Of a DNA stretch of 64,000 bases, positions 1 through 9,783 are shown in pieces (the first letter of the stretch is position 1; every line of letters starts with the position of its first letter). Source of the stretch: Vibrio cyclitrophicus (GTDB lineage Bacteria; Pseudomonadota; Gammaproteobacteria; Enterobacterales; Vibrionaceae); contig NZ_AP025482.1 of the NCBI RefSeq assembly GCF_024347435.1, positions 62,001 to 126,000 of the forward strand, given 5' to 3'. Under the pieces are notes generated by a model. The model was not told the DNA's origin. It saw only the letters and a list, made by a program, of their open reading frames with translations, and searched no databases. The position numbers were made by a program, and so were the translations under genes.

Positions 1-153
1 TCATATATGTGAGCAATGGCTAGTTCTTATCTTAAAGTCCACGAAACAAGAAATAGAGTAAATTAGAAAACAAAAAATATAATTGTTCCAACTGGTGTTT
101 TTACACACTATTTAAACAAGCGGTTTAACTAGATAAATAATTAGGTGATGTAA

Positions 154-1200
154 ATGGCATCAGTAACTTTTAAGAATTTGATTAAGAACTATGGAGAAAC
201 TCAAGTCGTTAAAGATATTGACTTAGAGGTTAATCATGGGGAATTTATCGTATTACTTGGGCCTTCTGGCTGTGGTAAATCTACAACGTTAAGAATGCTC
301 GCAGGGCTAGAAGAAATATCAGGCGGCGAGATTTATATTGACGATCTTATGGTGAATGAGCTTCACCCTATAGAACGAAATATAGCCATGGTATTTCAAA
401 GCTACGCATTATACCCACACATGACGGTTGGCGAAAATATCGGTTTCAGTTTAGAAAACATGAAAATTGATAGAGCCACACGTAAAGAAATGGTGGCTGA
501 TGTTGCTAAGGTTCTTGAACTAACTCCGCTTCTAGATCGTAAGCCGAAAGAACTTTCTGGTGGCCAAAGACAACGTGTCGCAATGGGGCGAGCCATGGTT
601 CGCACACCAGAAGTGTTTTTGTTTGATGAGCCTTTATCAAACCTAGACGCAAAACTTCGTGGCCAAATGCGCAAAGAGATTCGCGCGCTGCATGAAAAAG
701 TTAAAACCACCGTCATTTACGTTACGCATGACCAAGTTGAAGCCATGACTCTGGCTGACCGAATTGTGATTTTGAACAATGGCATTATCGAACAAGTTGG
801 TACGCCGAAGGAAATCTTCGAGCAGCCTAAATCCCAATTTGTTGCACGTTTCATTGGTAGCCCGGAAATCAACGTATTTGATACCAATACCACCGAAATC
901 AACTTGAGCTTACCTGATGTCGACCTTTCTGCAGATATCGAGTCCATTGGTATTCGACCACAAGATTTTTCTCTTTATCAAGATGAGATCGAACCTGAGT
1001 TTTGTCGTTCATTAAACGTTACGGTGATTGGCTCTGAAGTTCTGGGTTCAGTTATTCACCTTGATTGTTTGTTTAACGGCAAAAAAGTGGTGGTTGAAAC
1101 TCATTACGTAGAAGAACTCATTGAAGGCGACATGACGATCTACTTCGATAAACGTAAAGCACATTATTTCGATAACAACAAAATTACCACTCTACAATAA
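154..1200 (+). CDS. Sugar ABC transporter ATP-binding protein (MalK/UgpC type)
   Basis: This is the cytoplasmic ATPase of a carbohydrate importer. Visible motifs are Walker [10 protein letters not shown] at residues 36-44, Q-loop Gln82, signature LSGGQ at 134-138, Walker B ending in Asp158-Glu159, and switch His192. The part after about residue 235 is a TOBE-like regulatory domain, as in MalK/UgpC, and the 348-residue length is normal for that family. The start ATG has TAGGTGATG just upstream. It is first in a run of four transport genes (ATPase, binding protein, two permeases) leading into a GH10 xylanase, so the likely substrate is xylo-oligosaccharide. The family is seen in the sequence; the substrate is inferred from neighbours. 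Confidence 0.95.
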   Translation: MASVTFKNLIKNYGETQVVKDIDLEVNHGEFIVLLGPSGCGKSTTLRMLAGLEEISGGEIYIDDLMVNELHPIERNIAMVFQSYALYPHMTVGENIGFSLENMKIDRATRKEMVADVAKVLELTPLLDRKPKELSGGQRQRVAMGRAMVRTPEVFLFDEPLSNLDAKLRGQMRKEIRALHEKVKTTVIYVTHDQVEAMTLADRIVILNNGIIEQVGTPKEIFEQPKSQFVARFIGSPEINVFDTNTTEINLSLPDVDLSADIESIGIRPQDFSLYQDEIEPEFCRSLNVTVIGSEVLGSVIHLDCLFNGKKVVVETHYVEELIEGDMTIYFDKRKAHYFDNNKITTLQ

Positions 1201-1213
1201 CAAAGGACTGAAC

Positions 1214-2467
1214 ATGAAGAAGTCGAACATCAACTTTTTATCATTATCTATTGCGACATTGCTTGCGTCCAATGCCTATGCAGCACCGACCGAAATTACG
1301 GTAGCTTCGTTCCCTAATTTTAATCAAGTCGCTGAAGTGGCGATTCCAAAATTTGAAGCGAAATATCCAGACATTAAAATAAACCTAGTCACATTGGCGT
1401 ATGGCGATCACCACAACGCAATGACAACGGCTTTGGCAACGGGTGCAAACTTACCAGATGTCATGGGTATCGAATATGCTTACATCGGTCGTTTTGTAGA
1501 ATCTGGTGGCCTAGAAGATTTAAATGCGCCGCAGTACAACGCCGCTAAATTTACAGAGCAGCTTGTGCCTTATTCTGTGTCGCAAGCGACGAGTTCAAAA
1601 GGCATGTTGTCGGGCATTCCTGCCGACATCGGCCCAGGTGCGACTTTCTATCGTGCTGACATTTTGGAAGCCGCAGGTGTAACAGAAGAAGAACTGTTAA
1701 AAGATTGGGACTCGTTTATTCAAGCGGGTGTCAAAATCAAAGAGAAAACGGGCAACTACATGCTCGCTAACGCTGTCGATATCACGGATATCTATATTCG
1801 TTCAAATCTAAAGGATGGCGATGGTATCTACTTTGATAAAGACCATAACGTACTCGTGAATTCTCCTCGTTTTAAAGAAGCGTTCCGTTTAGCGAAAAAA
1901 GCCCGCGATGCTGGGATTGACGCTGAAATTGGTGCTTGGTCTAACGAATGGACAGAAGGTCTGCGTCGCGGAACTATTTCCGTTCAATTGATGGGTGCAT
2001 GGCTAGGTGGGCATTTACAAGATTGGATTGCTCCAGAAGCAAAAGGTAAGTGGAGAACCTCTCAGCTTCCGAATGGTTCTTACGCAAGTTGGGGCGGCTC
2101 ATTCTACAGCATCCCTAAAAAAGCTGAGCACAAAGAAGAAGCATGGAAATTTATCGAGTTCATGGCGACAAGCCCTGAAATTCAAAAACTTGGCTTTACT
2201 GAAATCAACGCTTTCCCTGCGTTAGTCGCAACACATACCGACCCGTTCTTTGACGAAGAAGTGGCTTACTTGGGTGACCAGAAAGCACGCTTGATTTGGC
2301 GTGAAGCGGCGTCTCACATTCCTGCGGTTACGGTTGACCGTTACGACGAAGTGGCGCGTCAAGTTGTGAACGATTCGCTAGAAAAAGTGCTTGAGAACGA
2401 TGCTGATATCGACGAAGTACTGGCCAATGCAGAGAAACAAATTAAACGTCGCGCTCGTCGTCGTTAA
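1214..2467 (+). CDS. Extracellular sugar-binding protein of ABC importer
   Basis: A periplasmic solute-binding protein of the MalE-like (family 1) type, 417 residues. It begins with a signal peptide (Lys-Lys, a hydrophobic stretch, cleavage after AYAA near residue 24). The body has the features of sugar-binding lobes, such as the DVMGIEYAYIGRF segment and a Trp-rich ligand region (WSNEW, GAWLGG). An AAAGGAC ribosome site precedes the ATG, 13 bases after the ATPase stop. The C-terminus ends in a basic RRARRR run. It delivers sugar to the downstream permeases. Xylo-oligosaccharide as ligand is inferred from the linked xylanase and xylosidases. Confidence 0.93.
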   Translation: MKKSNINFLSLSIATLLASNAYAAPTEITVASFPNFNQVAEVAIPKFEAKYPDIKINLVTLAYGDHHNAMTTALATGANLPDVMGIEYAYIGRFVESGGLEDLNAPQYNAAKFTEQLVPYSVSQATSSKGMLSGIPADIGPGATFYRADILEAAGVTEEELLKDWDSFIQAGVKIKEKTGNYMLANAVDITDIYIRSNLKDGDGIYFDKDHNVLVNSPRFKEAFRLAKKARDAGIDAEIGAWSNEWTEGLRRGTISVQLMGAWLGGHLQDWIAPEAKGKWRTSQLPNGSYASWGGSFYSIPKKAEHKEEAWKFIEFMATSPEIQKLGFTEINAFPALVATHTDPFFDEEVAYLGDQKARLIWREAASHIPAVTVDRYDEVARQVVNDSLEKVLENDADIDEVLANAEKQIKRRARRR

Positions 2468-2476
2468 TGCAGTAAT

Positions 2477-2500
2477 GAGTTAGGGCAATCGCCCTAACTC
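2477..2500 (+). other. Intra-operon hairpin between binding protein and permease genes
   Basis: A perfect inverted repeat with 10-base arms (GAGTTAGGGC / GCCCTAACTC) and a 4-base loop sits 10 bases after the binding-protein stop. No T-run follows, so it resembles an mRNA-stabilising or attenuating hairpin rather than a full terminator. Such hairpins often raise binding-protein levels relative to the permeases; that role here is inferred. Confidence 0.6.
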
Positions 2501-2528
2501 GAATGATTTTCAAGTCGGGATGAGATAT

Positions 2529-3506
2529 ATGAGTTCTTCATTAGCTACCAATTTAACGGCAACGCAAAAGGGAAACTTTTGGTTGCGTAAGGGCAATAAA
2601 ATCGCCCCTTACTTATTTGTGAGTCCATTCTTCGTGATATTCGGAGTTTTCGGACTGTTTCCATTAATTTTTTCACTCTATCTTTCATTTCACTACTGGG
2701 AGCCAGCGGCTGGCTTAGCTGCGATGGAGTGGGTTGGGATAGAAAACTATGTTTTCGCACTGGAAGATGAATGGTTCCAGAAGTCGATCTACAACACCGT
2801 TGTGATCGCTCTGAAATCCGGCATTCCTCAACACGCAGTCGCATTGCCACTCGCGTACTTTATTCACACCAGCTTTAGCAAAATGCGTAACACAGTAATT
2901 GGTGTGTATTTTGTGCCATACATTACTTCGACGGTTGCGATTTCTCTGGTTTTCACCACTTTGTTTTCTCGTGACTTTGGTATGGTTAACCAAATTTTGA
3001 CCTCGCTAGGCAACTTCTCAATTGCGGATATCAAAGTGTTCTCGTGGATCTTCCCAACGGAGAATATTGACTGGAGCAAACCCGCGTATACCAAAGACAT
3101 GATTTCCTTCGTCGTATTCTGGCGATTCGTGGGTTGGAACACCGTGCTTTACTTATCGGCGCTACAAACCATTCCAAAAGATATTTACGAAGCGGCCACT
3201 ATCGATGGGGCGAGCCGTTATCAACAATTCTGGAACATCACGCTACCAATGCTAAAACCAATGGCGTTCTTCGCTGTGACATTAACTATTATCGGTAACC
3301 TGCAGTTATTTGAAGAACCGTTCATTATCACTGGTGGTACTGGTGGTATCGACCAAGCAGGTAAAACAGCGGCAATGCACATGTATATTACTGCATTCGT
3401 AGAAAGTGACTTTGGTACTGCATCTGCAATTTCATGGATTCTATTTATGCTGATAGCCGGTTTGACGCTCGTGAATAACAAACTTCTAGGTGGTAACAAC
3501 CAATGA
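2529..3506 (+). CDS. Sugar ABC transporter permease (MalF-like)
   Basis: An inner-membrane permease with about six hydrophobic segments and the EAA loop of binding-protein-dependent importers (EAATIDGASRYQQFWNITLP, in the second half). I chose the ATG at 2529 because GGGATG lies about 8 bases upstream; an in-frame ATG at 2520 is also possible but less well placed. The gene overlaps the next permease by 4 bases, which suggests translational coupling. It pairs with the MalG-like protein downstream to form the channel of the probable xylo-oligosaccharide importer. Confidence 0.92.
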   Translation: MSSSLATNLTATQKGNFWLRKGNKIAPYLFVSPFFVIFGVFGLFPLIFSLYLSFHYWEPAAGLAAMEWVGIENYVFALEDEWFQKSIYNTVVIALKSGIPQHAVALPLAYFIHTSFSKMRNTVIGVYFVPYITSTVAISLVFTTLFSRDFGMVNQILTSLGNFSIADIKVFSWIFPTENIDWSKPAYTKDMISFVVFWRFVGWNTVLYLSALQTIPKDIYEAATIDGASRYQQFWNITLPMLKPMAFFAVTLTIIGNLQLFEEPFIITGGTGGIDQAGKTAAMHMYITAFVESDFGTASAISWILFMLIAGLTLVNNKLLGGNNQ

Positions 3507-4336
3507 TCATGAAAATAGAAAAAGACAGGCTCATTGCCTACATTATTGTCGCCTTAGGAGCATTAATAATGCTCGCGCCATTTTACTTCATGTTTATTTT
3601 TTCATCGCATTCGAATACCGGTATCTTGTCGGTGCCACCGCCCATCTTTTTTGGTGAGTATTTGGTTGAGAACTTCAATACCTTGTTGGAATTTCTACCG
3701 TACTTTTGGCACAACTTAGGCTTGAGTTTGTATGTTGCGGTTATCGTAACAGCGTTGAACCTACTGTTTTGTTCGTTGGCAGGTTACGCGTTTGCGATGT
3801 TCGATTTTAAATTCAAGAATGCTATGTTTGTTGGCATTATGGCGACCATGTTGCTACCGCCATTTTTAGGCATGATTCCAACCGCGATGATCATGTCTAC
3901 CATTGGCTGGATGAACGATCCTAAAGCTCTGATCGTCCCAGCGGCGTGTGGTGCGATGGGTATCTTTATGATGCGTCAGTTTATTTCGAGCTCAATTCCT
4001 AAAGAGTTAGTCGAAGCCGCTCGCATGGATGGTTGTGGTGAATTTAAGATTTACTACCGAGTGATTGTGCCGTTGATTAAGCCAGCATTTGGAACATTGG
4101 GTTTGATTACGTTCATCGGAACGTGGAACAACTTCATGGGCCCATTGGTTGTTATGAACGACATGAAAATGTTCACGGTTCCACTGGCGTTACGAGCGCT
4201 TCAAGGAACGGGTCAAGTGCCATGGGGCGCGGTGTCTATAGGAGCTGCGATTGCGGTTCTGCCGCTATTGTTCTTGTTCATCATGGCTTCTCGACGCCTA
4301 ATTGACGGACTCACAGCCGGTGCGGTTAAAGGATAA
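3503..4336 (+). CDS. Sugar ABC transporter permease (MalG-like)
   Basis: The second inner-membrane permease, 277 residues with about six membrane segments. The EAA loop is present as EAARMDGCGEFKIYYRVIVP around residue 170, the contact site for the ATPase. Its ATG overlaps the TGA of the upstream permease (ATGA arrangement), with AGGTGG as the probable ribosome site. It completes the importer with the preceding three genes. Confidence 0.93.
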   Translation: MIMKIEKDRLIAYIIVALGALIMLAPFYFMFIFSSHSNTGILSVPPPIFFGEYLVENFNTLLEFLPYFWHNLGLSLYVAVIVTALNLLFCSLAGYAFAMFDFKFKNAMFVGIMATMLLPPFLGMIPTAMIMSTIGWMNDPKALIVPAACGAMGIFMMRQFISSSIPKELVEAARMDGCGEFKIYYRVIVPLIKPAFGTLGLITFIGTWNNFMGPLVVMNDMKMFTVPLALRALQGTGQVPWGAVSIGAAIAVLPLLFLFIMASRRLIDGLTAGAVKG

Positions 4337-4344
4337 GTACCATC

Positions 4345-4388
4345 AGCGTGATGCCCGCTTTATCGAATTGATGAGCGGGCATCGCGCT
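4345..4388 (+). other. Long hairpin between permease and xylanase genes
   Basis: Inverted repeat with 15-base arms (4345-4359 and 4374-4388, one mismatch) around a 14-base loop, between the last permease and the xylanase ribosome site. No T-run follows, so it may modulate read-through or protect the 3' end of the transporter message. Confidence 0.55.
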
Positions 4389-4411
4389 ATAAATTATAAG
4401 GATAATTGCTA

Positions 4412-6697
4412 ATGAAGAAGACATTTTTACCGGTGCTGTTACCGACGCTATTTGCTGCCACGTTGTTTGGGTGCAGTAACAATGCCAATAATTCTATATC
4501 TGCTAATGAATCTAAATCAGCCAACACAGCAGCTGAAGCAACCCAATCTCGTTCCGAGTTATCACTCAAAGCGTTGGCTGATCAAATCAACCTCGCAGTG
4601 GGAACAGCATTTGAAACTCGTCATTTAAACGACCCCATGTTTCGAGACACGGTGATTCGTGAGTATTCTCAAATCACCCCAGAAAACGAAATGAAGTTCA
4701 GCTATGTACAACCGCAACGCGGTCAATTTGATTTCTCTAAAGCCGACGAACTGGTTGAATTTGCATTAGAAAATAATATGGCTGTTAAAGGACACGCGTT
4801 AGTTTGGCATATCCAAAACCCTAAGTGGTTAGAAGATACGAAATGGACAAAAGAAGAGCTGACTCAGGTACTAGAAAACCACGTTAAAACAGTCGTCGGC
4901 CATTACAAAGGTAAAGTCGCCTACTGGGATGTGGTGAACGAAGCGTTTGATGACACTGGTGGCTTTCGCGATACGTTATGGTATCGAACTTTAGGTGAAG
5001 ACTACATAGAGTTGGCATTTAGATTCGCTCATGAAGCGGATCCTGATGCATTGCTTTTCTACAATGATTACTCAACGGAAGGAATGAACGCCAAATCAAA
5101 CGCCGTTTACCGTCACGTAGAAAAATTGCTTGAGAAAGGTGTGCCAATCCATGGTATCGGCACGCAACTGCACTTAACGGGTGATAATGCGCTCAGTGAT
5201 GCGTCTATTGCCCGCAATATTGAACGTATCTCGGAGTTAGGTTTAGATACGCACTTTACCGAAATTGATGTACGTATTCGTGATGGGCAAGACAACTTCG
5301 CATTGCAAGACCAAGCGAATCGTTACGAAAAGCTCATGAAGCTCGCGGCGTATTACCCTGAGGTTGATATGTTCACAATGTGGGGGGTCACGGATAAGTA
5401 TTCGTGGGTTCCTAGTTGGTTTAATGGTTACGGGCGTGCACTAATATTTGATGAAAATTATCAGCCTAAGCCTGCATATTACGCGATCCAAGGCGTCTTG
5501 GTTGATGCGGTAACGGGTAACTTTAGTTATGAGCCAGTAACCGATATGAGCAATATGCAACGTTACGTTCAACCGTTTAACGCTAAAGCACTAACGTCTG
5601 ATCAATTTAATGCCGAAGAAGTGGTGTTTTACCCATTTGGGTACAATCAGCTTGGCGGACGCAATCAAACACTGCCACAACGTGATGTTATTGATGGTAA
5701 GTGGGCGGTGGGGTATCACAATAATGCGATCATCGGCCAAGTTCGCCGTGAAGACAGCAGTACCGTAACGAACAATGTTCAGTTGCATGAAAATGACAAC
5801 GTGGAAGTGTTTGTTCGCATTGGTGAGCAATTCTGGCAATTCCGTTCTGTCGTGGGTCAAGACTTTGCTCCACTCGAGTTCCCGGGCAAAGCGACGGGCG
5901 CATGGAATGCTGACGGCACTGTTTTCGACTTCAACATTTCATTTTCAAACTATCAAGATTTAGTGGGCGAAACCTTAGGCTTTAATATCGCGTTGTCGGA
6001 TAACGACAGTAAAGATAGCTCAGGAAGCCGACATGCTCAGTTGTATCCTCTCACGGGCACTAACATTGGTTGGCAAGGTGAAGAGTTTGGTGAATTGTTT
6101 ATGAATGGTCAAAATGCTGTGCTGTCTACAGTGCCGGTTTCAACTCCACCAGCTTTTAAAGCGTCTAAGTTGACAAGCAAACCAAGCGGTGCTGATGATG
6201 CAGTATGGCAACAAGGTTATCAGTATTCATTTGCGTTTAACCAGTTGAACCAGCGTGATATGTCTGTAGCTAAAGGCGACAATTTTGCCGGAACTTGGAC
6301 GGTAGGTTATCACCAAAACTGGCTATATGGGGTGGTTAATCGAGTGGATGACATTACCGTGACGTCAATGGAACAAACCTACGAAAATGATAACGTTGAA
6401 GTATTTTTGCAGCGTGGCGATAAAGGCTTTACCCAGTTCCGAACTGTCGTAGGGCAAGATTTTGAGGATGTGGGCTACCAAGGTGAATACAATGCACAAT
6501 GGAATGCAGATGGTACTCAACTGTTCTTTGCGATTGAGCTTGAAGCACCGATGAAATCTGGAGAGGGTGTAATGTGGAACATAGCACTTTCAGATAACGA
6601 TGGTGATGAAGAGGGGCGTAAATATCAATTGTATCCAGTGCCAGGAAGCAACATTGCTTACCTTGGTGAGGAGCTTACAAAACTCATTGCAGATTAA
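4412..6697 (+). CDS. GH10 endo-1,4-beta-xylanase lipoprotein with two CBM9-like modules
   Basis: This enzyme hydrolyses the xylan backbone to xylo-oligosaccharides. Residues 1-20 form a lipoprotein-type signal with Cys after LFG, so it is probably anchored to the outer membrane. The GH10 domain covers about residues 45-370, with acid/base Glu177 (WDVVNEAF) and nucleophile Glu284 (FTEIDVRI). It is followed by two related modules (about 385-570 and 580-760) sharing motifs such as ENDNVEVF, FRSVVGQDF / FRTVVGQDF and NIALSDND, which resemble CBM9-type carbohydrate-binding domains. The ATG at 4412 follows ATAAGGA; a TTG at 4406 is less likely. It is last in the operon with the ABC importer, linking extracellular cutting to uptake. 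The 761-residue length fits a GH10 enzyme with extra binding modules. Confidence 0.93.
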   Translation: MKKTFLPVLLPTLFAATLFGCSNNANNSISANESKSANTAAEATQSRSELSLKALADQINLAVGTAFETRHLNDPMFRDTVIREYSQITPENEMKFSYVQPQRGQFDFSKADELVEFALENNMAVKGHALVWHIQNPKWLEDTKWTKEELTQVLENHVKTVVGHYKGKVAYWDVVNEAFDDTGGFRDTLWYRTLGEDYIELAFRFAHEADPDALLFYNDYSTEGMNAKSNAVYRHVEKLLEKGVPIHGIGTQLHLTGDNALSDASIARNIERISELGLDTHFTEIDVRIRDGQDNFALQDQANRYEKLMKLAAYYPEVDMFTMWGVTDKYSWVPSWFNGYGRALIFDENYQPKPAYYAIQGVLVDAVTGNFSYEPVTDMSNMQRYVQPFNAKALTSDQFNAEEVVFYPFGYNQLGGRNQTLPQRDVIDGKWAVGYHNNAIIGQVRREDSSTVTNNVQLHENDNVEVFVRIGEQFWQFRSVVGQDFAPLEFPGKATGAWNADGTVFDFNISFSNYQDLVGETLGFNIALSDNDSKDSSGSRHAQLYPLTGTNIGWQGEEFGELFMNGQNAVLSTVPVSTPPAFKASKLTSKPSGADDAVWQQGYQYSFAFNQLNQRDMSVAKGDNFAGTWTVGYHQNWLYGVVNRVDDITVTSMEQTYENDNVEVFLQRGDKGFTQFRTVVGQDFEDVGYQGEYNAQWNADGTQLFFAIELEAPMKSGEGVMWNIALSDNDGDEEGRKYQLYPVPGSNIAYLGEELTKLIAD

Positions 6698-6708
6698 GCT
6701 CTGCTAAC

Positions 6709-6737
6709 AAAGGGTGACGCACAGCGTCACCCTTTTT
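6709..6737 (+). terminator. Rho-independent terminator after xylanase
   Basis: Stem GGGTGACGC / GCGTCACCC with a 3-base loop and five following T residues, 12 bases after the xylanase stop. It closes the transporter-xylanase operon. Confidence 0.9.
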
Positions 6738-7329
6738 CGTTGCTGTTAATTTGCCGACTTAGCTTATCAACTTAACGAATCGATTTAGGTGGCTGTTCTA
6801 GTTTACCGACTAACGTTGTCGACTTGGCTTATCGGTTATAGCTGACGATTTTAAACCTACTGATTTTAAAAAATGATCATCAACTCATAAAAGAGCAAGG
6901 TAACCATGAGCTCACGTCTAACCTACCATGGTTAATGGATGCGTTAAGCCAACTAGATACAGAAGTGCAGCTTAATAAGGCGTTATTTGTAATTGATAAA
7001 GCGTCGCACAGTCGCGCGTTATTTGCAGTATTTTAGACGTGATCACCGTCATTACAGGGCAAGCCAACTTGTTGGCATTGAACGCGGCGATTGAAGCGGC
7101 GCGTGCTAGGACGTCGCGAAAGATCAAACCGACATTATTGCCGAGTTTCGTCATTAACCCCTTGTGTGATAGGCACCTCGCTTGCACATATAAACCATGA
7201 ATTCTCGTGTCATGAAAGCATGATTGAATTCTTATTTATTCAAAATTATCAGTGTGCTGTGATAACTGCCACAAAGGAATAAAGGGCGGTGTGCTCCACT
7301 GGTAACAGAATAGTAATGGAGTAAGAACA
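6738..7329. other. Degenerate intergenic region with gene remnants
   Basis: No intact gene is seen. The first 120 bases hold imperfect copies of a CGACTTRGCTTATC-like phrase. Then a reading frame on the plus strand (about 6870-7036, ending in TAG) reads like a protein tail (…SNLPWLMDALSQLD…) that I do not recognise. It is followed by the chemoreceptor remnant listed separately. Confidence 0.5.
7034..7130 (+). pseudogene. Remnant of methyl-accepting chemotaxis protein signalling tip
   Basis: Translation gives VITVITGQANLLALNAAIEA followed by AR, matching the highly conserved hairpin tip of chemoreceptors (usual form …QTNLLALNAAIEAARAGE…). A stop codon lies just upstream and the frame degenerates directly after. 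Only about 30 codons are recognisable. It is a fossil fragment with no start or remaining domains. Confidence 0.75.
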
Positions 7330-8484
7330 GTGAAAATACGCAGCTTAATATCGTTGAGTGCAGTATTGGTAGAATTGTTATTCAATTCTGGGTGTGGTTC
7401 TTCAAGTGGAAGCTCTGAAGAAGCGCACGTGGTATTAAATGAAGCGTACTACAGCGACTTGTATGATTGGAATGAGACGAATGGATTAGCGCACAGCTTT
7501 TTAGGTCGTGGCATCAATATGGGAAACTACTTAGAGTCGCCTAATTACGAAGGTGAGTGGAATGCAAATCGACTGATTCAACCGAGTGACTTTGATAACA
7601 TTCACAATGCAGGTTTTGCGAGTGTGAGAGTGCCAATTCGTTGGAGTGCGCATGCAATGGAAGGTGCACCTTATACGATAGAGCCAGTATTTTTAGCGCG
7701 AGTACAGCAAGTGGTTGATGAAGCTATTCAACAAGGGTTAAGAGTTATCATCAATACTCACCATTACGAAGAGCTGTTCTACAACCAAGGTGAATTTGAA
7801 CTGCACCTAGCGCGTTTAAAAGCAATTTGGGCGCAATTAGCCGACCAATTTCCTCTTAGCCGTTACCCGCAAGATCAACTGGTGTTTGAGCTGTTGAATG
7901 AACCTCATGAAGTGGTTGGTGTTGATGAATGGAATATTCTGATTGATGACTTAGTCAGCGTGCTTTGGACTGATAAGGCGAGAGAGCAGAATAACGGCCT
8001 CGAACAACGTAAAATTATGGTAGGTACAGCCGATTGGGGAGGGCCATTTAAGTTGCCTGATTTGAATTTACCGGCTGCATGTAATGCCAGTAATACTATT
8101 ATTACGGTTCATTTCTACGAACCCTTTAAGTTCACTCATCAAGGCGCCGATTGGACAGAAGGAGCCAGTGACTGGATAGGAACTCGATGGTTAGGCAGTG
8201 ATGCTGAGCAACAAACCTTGTTTATGTACCTTGATGCTGTCGCGCAATGGAACGATCAACCAGGGCGTGAGTTCGAAGTGAATATTGGTGAATTTGGCGT
8301 ATACAGCCAGTTTTCTAAAGCGGAAGATCAACGCGCTTGGACAGCGTTTATCGCGAGAGAATCAGAAAAACGTGGTTTTAGTTGGCACTACTGGGAATAC
8401 AGTGCAGGATTTGGAGCATACGATGCGGAAGCAATGCAATGGCGCACGTCGCTCATTGAAGGATTGATTCCAACCGATCGTTAG
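7330..8484 (+). CDS. GH5-family glycoside hydrolase, probable lipoprotein
   Basis: A family 5 (beta-1,4-glucanase/mannanase/xylanase clan) hydrolase of 384 residues. The catalytic pair is visible: acid/base Glu191 in LLNEPHE and nucleophile Glu321 in NIGEFGVYS. RGINMGNYLE and VRVPIRWSAHA are further GH5 hallmarks. The N-terminus has a hydrophobic stretch ending in NSGC, an imperfect lipobox, followed by a Ser/Gly linker, so it is probably a surface or periplasmic lipoprotein. The start is GTG, with GGAG 8 bases before it. Substrate cannot be told from sequence; beta-glucan, mannan or xylan backbone are possible. It sits alone between the xylanase operon and the convergent GH43 gene. Confidence 0.88.
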   Translation: MKIRSLISLSAVLVELLFNSGCGSSSGSSEEAHVVLNEAYYSDLYDWNETNGLAHSFLGRGINMGNYLESPNYEGEWNANRLIQPSDFDNIHNAGFASVRVPIRWSAHAMEGAPYTIEPVFLARVQQVVDEAIQQGLRVIINTHHYEELFYNQGEFELHLARLKAIWAQLADQFPLSRYPQDQLVFELLNEPHEVVGVDEWNILIDDLVSVLWTDKAREQNNGLEQRKIMVGTADWGGPFKLPDLNLPAACNASNTIITVHFYEPFKFTHQGADWTEGASDWIGTRWLGSDAEQQTLFMYLDAVAQWNDQPGREFEVNIGEFGVYSQFSKAEDQRAWTAFIARESEKRGFSWHYWEYSAGFGAYDAEAMQWRTSLIEGLIPTDR

Positions 8485-8519
8485 TCATTGTGTTTTATCG
8501 ATATCTTGATGAACAAAAG

Positions 8520-8560
8520 CGCCGAGTATAAGGAGATTTCTCTTAATACCCGGCGTTGTT
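8520..8560. terminator. Bidirectional-type terminator between convergent genes
   Basis: Imperfect inverted repeat: CGCCGAGTATAAGGAGA on the left pairs with TCTCTTAATACCCGGCG on the right, followed by TTGTTTT. It lies between the GH5 gene (plus) and the GH43 gene (minus). Confidence 0.65.
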
Positions 8561-8730
8561 TTATGTGTAGCTTATGTTGTGTGCGTTAACGCTGCATGAC
8601 TTAACTGAACTTTCGTTGAAGGTACTCAAGTTAAAGGTACGTTCTCTACAAGTGCTTAGGTTAATTGAACTAGCGTTAACTGTAATCGCGGCAACTGTAC
8701 TTATTCGCAAACCACTTATAAATAAGCCCG

Positions 8731-9783
8731 TTAGTCGAAGTAGGGTTTGATGGTTTGAATGGAACCATCGGCATTGTGTGTTAATTCGGTCATTTTTATA
8801 CTACGTAAGTGAGTTTGCCCACCAGACAGTGAACTGTCGTGGTAAAACAAGAACCACTTTCCTTGGTATTGTGCAATGGAGTGATGAGTCGTCCAGCCCA
8901 ATACGGGTTCTAAGATCACGCCTTGGTAGATAAAAGGGCCATATGGAGATTGGCTTGTGGCATACACGATATTGTGCGTATCGCCAGTCGAATACGAGAA
9001 GTAATAAGTACCTTCATGTTTATGTAACCACGGCCCTTCAAAATAACGGCGGTCAATATCACCAGCAGTGAGCAGTTTTCCGTGTTCATCTAAAATTTGA
9101 ATTTCTTGAGCAGGCTCGGCTAAATTGAGCATGTCTTCACTCAGTTTAGCGACCAAAGGTAACAATGCTGGCTCATCGTCTGCTGGGTAAATCTCTTCAC
9201 CGTATTCGCCATTTCGCCAGTTTTGTAACTGACCACCCCATAAGCCACCAAAATACATGTAGTACTGTTGGTCATCATCTGCGAACACGGCAGGGTCAAT
9301 ACTAAATGATCCATCAATGTGTGTGTCTTGTGGTTCAAATGGGCCTTCAGGACGATTGCTTACGGCAACGCCAATATGAAAGATGCCGTCGTAATTTTTG
9401 GCAGGAAAATACAGATAGTACTTGCCATCTTTTTCTGCGGCATCAGGTGCCCACATTTGACGTTCCGCCCATTTTACATCGTTAACGTCGAGTGCATTGC
9501 CATGATCGGTGGTTTTGCCAAACGGGCGATCAAGTGAAATAACATGGTAGTCACGCATGTCAAAATGGTCGCCATCATCATTTAATGGCTGTCCGGTCTC
9601 AACATCATGAGACGGGTAGATATAAATCTTGCCGTCAAATACATGAGCAGAAGGATCGGCAGTATACATGTGGGTGACGAGTGGTGAAGAAATAGGGTTA
9701 AGTTGGCTTGCGCGTTCTAAATCGCGAGCGGTGACAGCTTCAGCGTCACTCAATGGCGTAGCTTCAATGGTAGTTTCAGTCAT
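8731..9783 (-). CDS. GH43 glycosidase (arabinofuranosidase/xylosidase)
   Basis: A family 43 five-bladed propeller enzyme of 350 residues with no signal peptide, so cytoplasmic. The inverting GH43 triad can be placed: base Asp43 in ADPSAHVF, pKa-modulating Asp163 in SIDPAVF, and acid Glu249 in YFEGPW. Family members remove arabinose or xylose from xylo-oligosaccharides. It is transcribed away from its own 261-base upstream gap, next to a second GH43 gene on the same strand that has its own hairpin terminator, so the two may be separate transcripts. Exact specificity is not visible. Confidence 0.9.
   Translation of the reverse strand: MTETTIEATPLSDAEAVTARDLERASQLNPISSPLVTHMYTADPSAHVFDGKIYIYPSHDVETGQPLNDDGDHFDMRDYHVISLDRPFGKTTDHGNALDVNDVKWAERQMWAPDAAEKDGKYYLYFPAKNYDGIFHIGVAVSNRPEGPFEPQDTHIDGSFSIDPAVFADDDQQYYMYFGGLWGGQLQNWRNGEYGEEIYPADDEPALLPLVAKLSEDMLNLAEPAQEIQILDEHGKLLTAGDIDRRYFEGPWLHKHEGTYYFSYSTGDTHNIVYATSQSPYGPFIYQGVILEPVLGWTTHHSIAQYQGKWFLFYHDSSLSGGQTHLRSIKMTELTHNADGSIQTIKPYFD

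Noticed and set aside
1..153. Possible RNA gene at the window start
   Set aside because: No cloverleaf or stable fold was seen; it reads as an AT-rich promoter region for the ABC operon.
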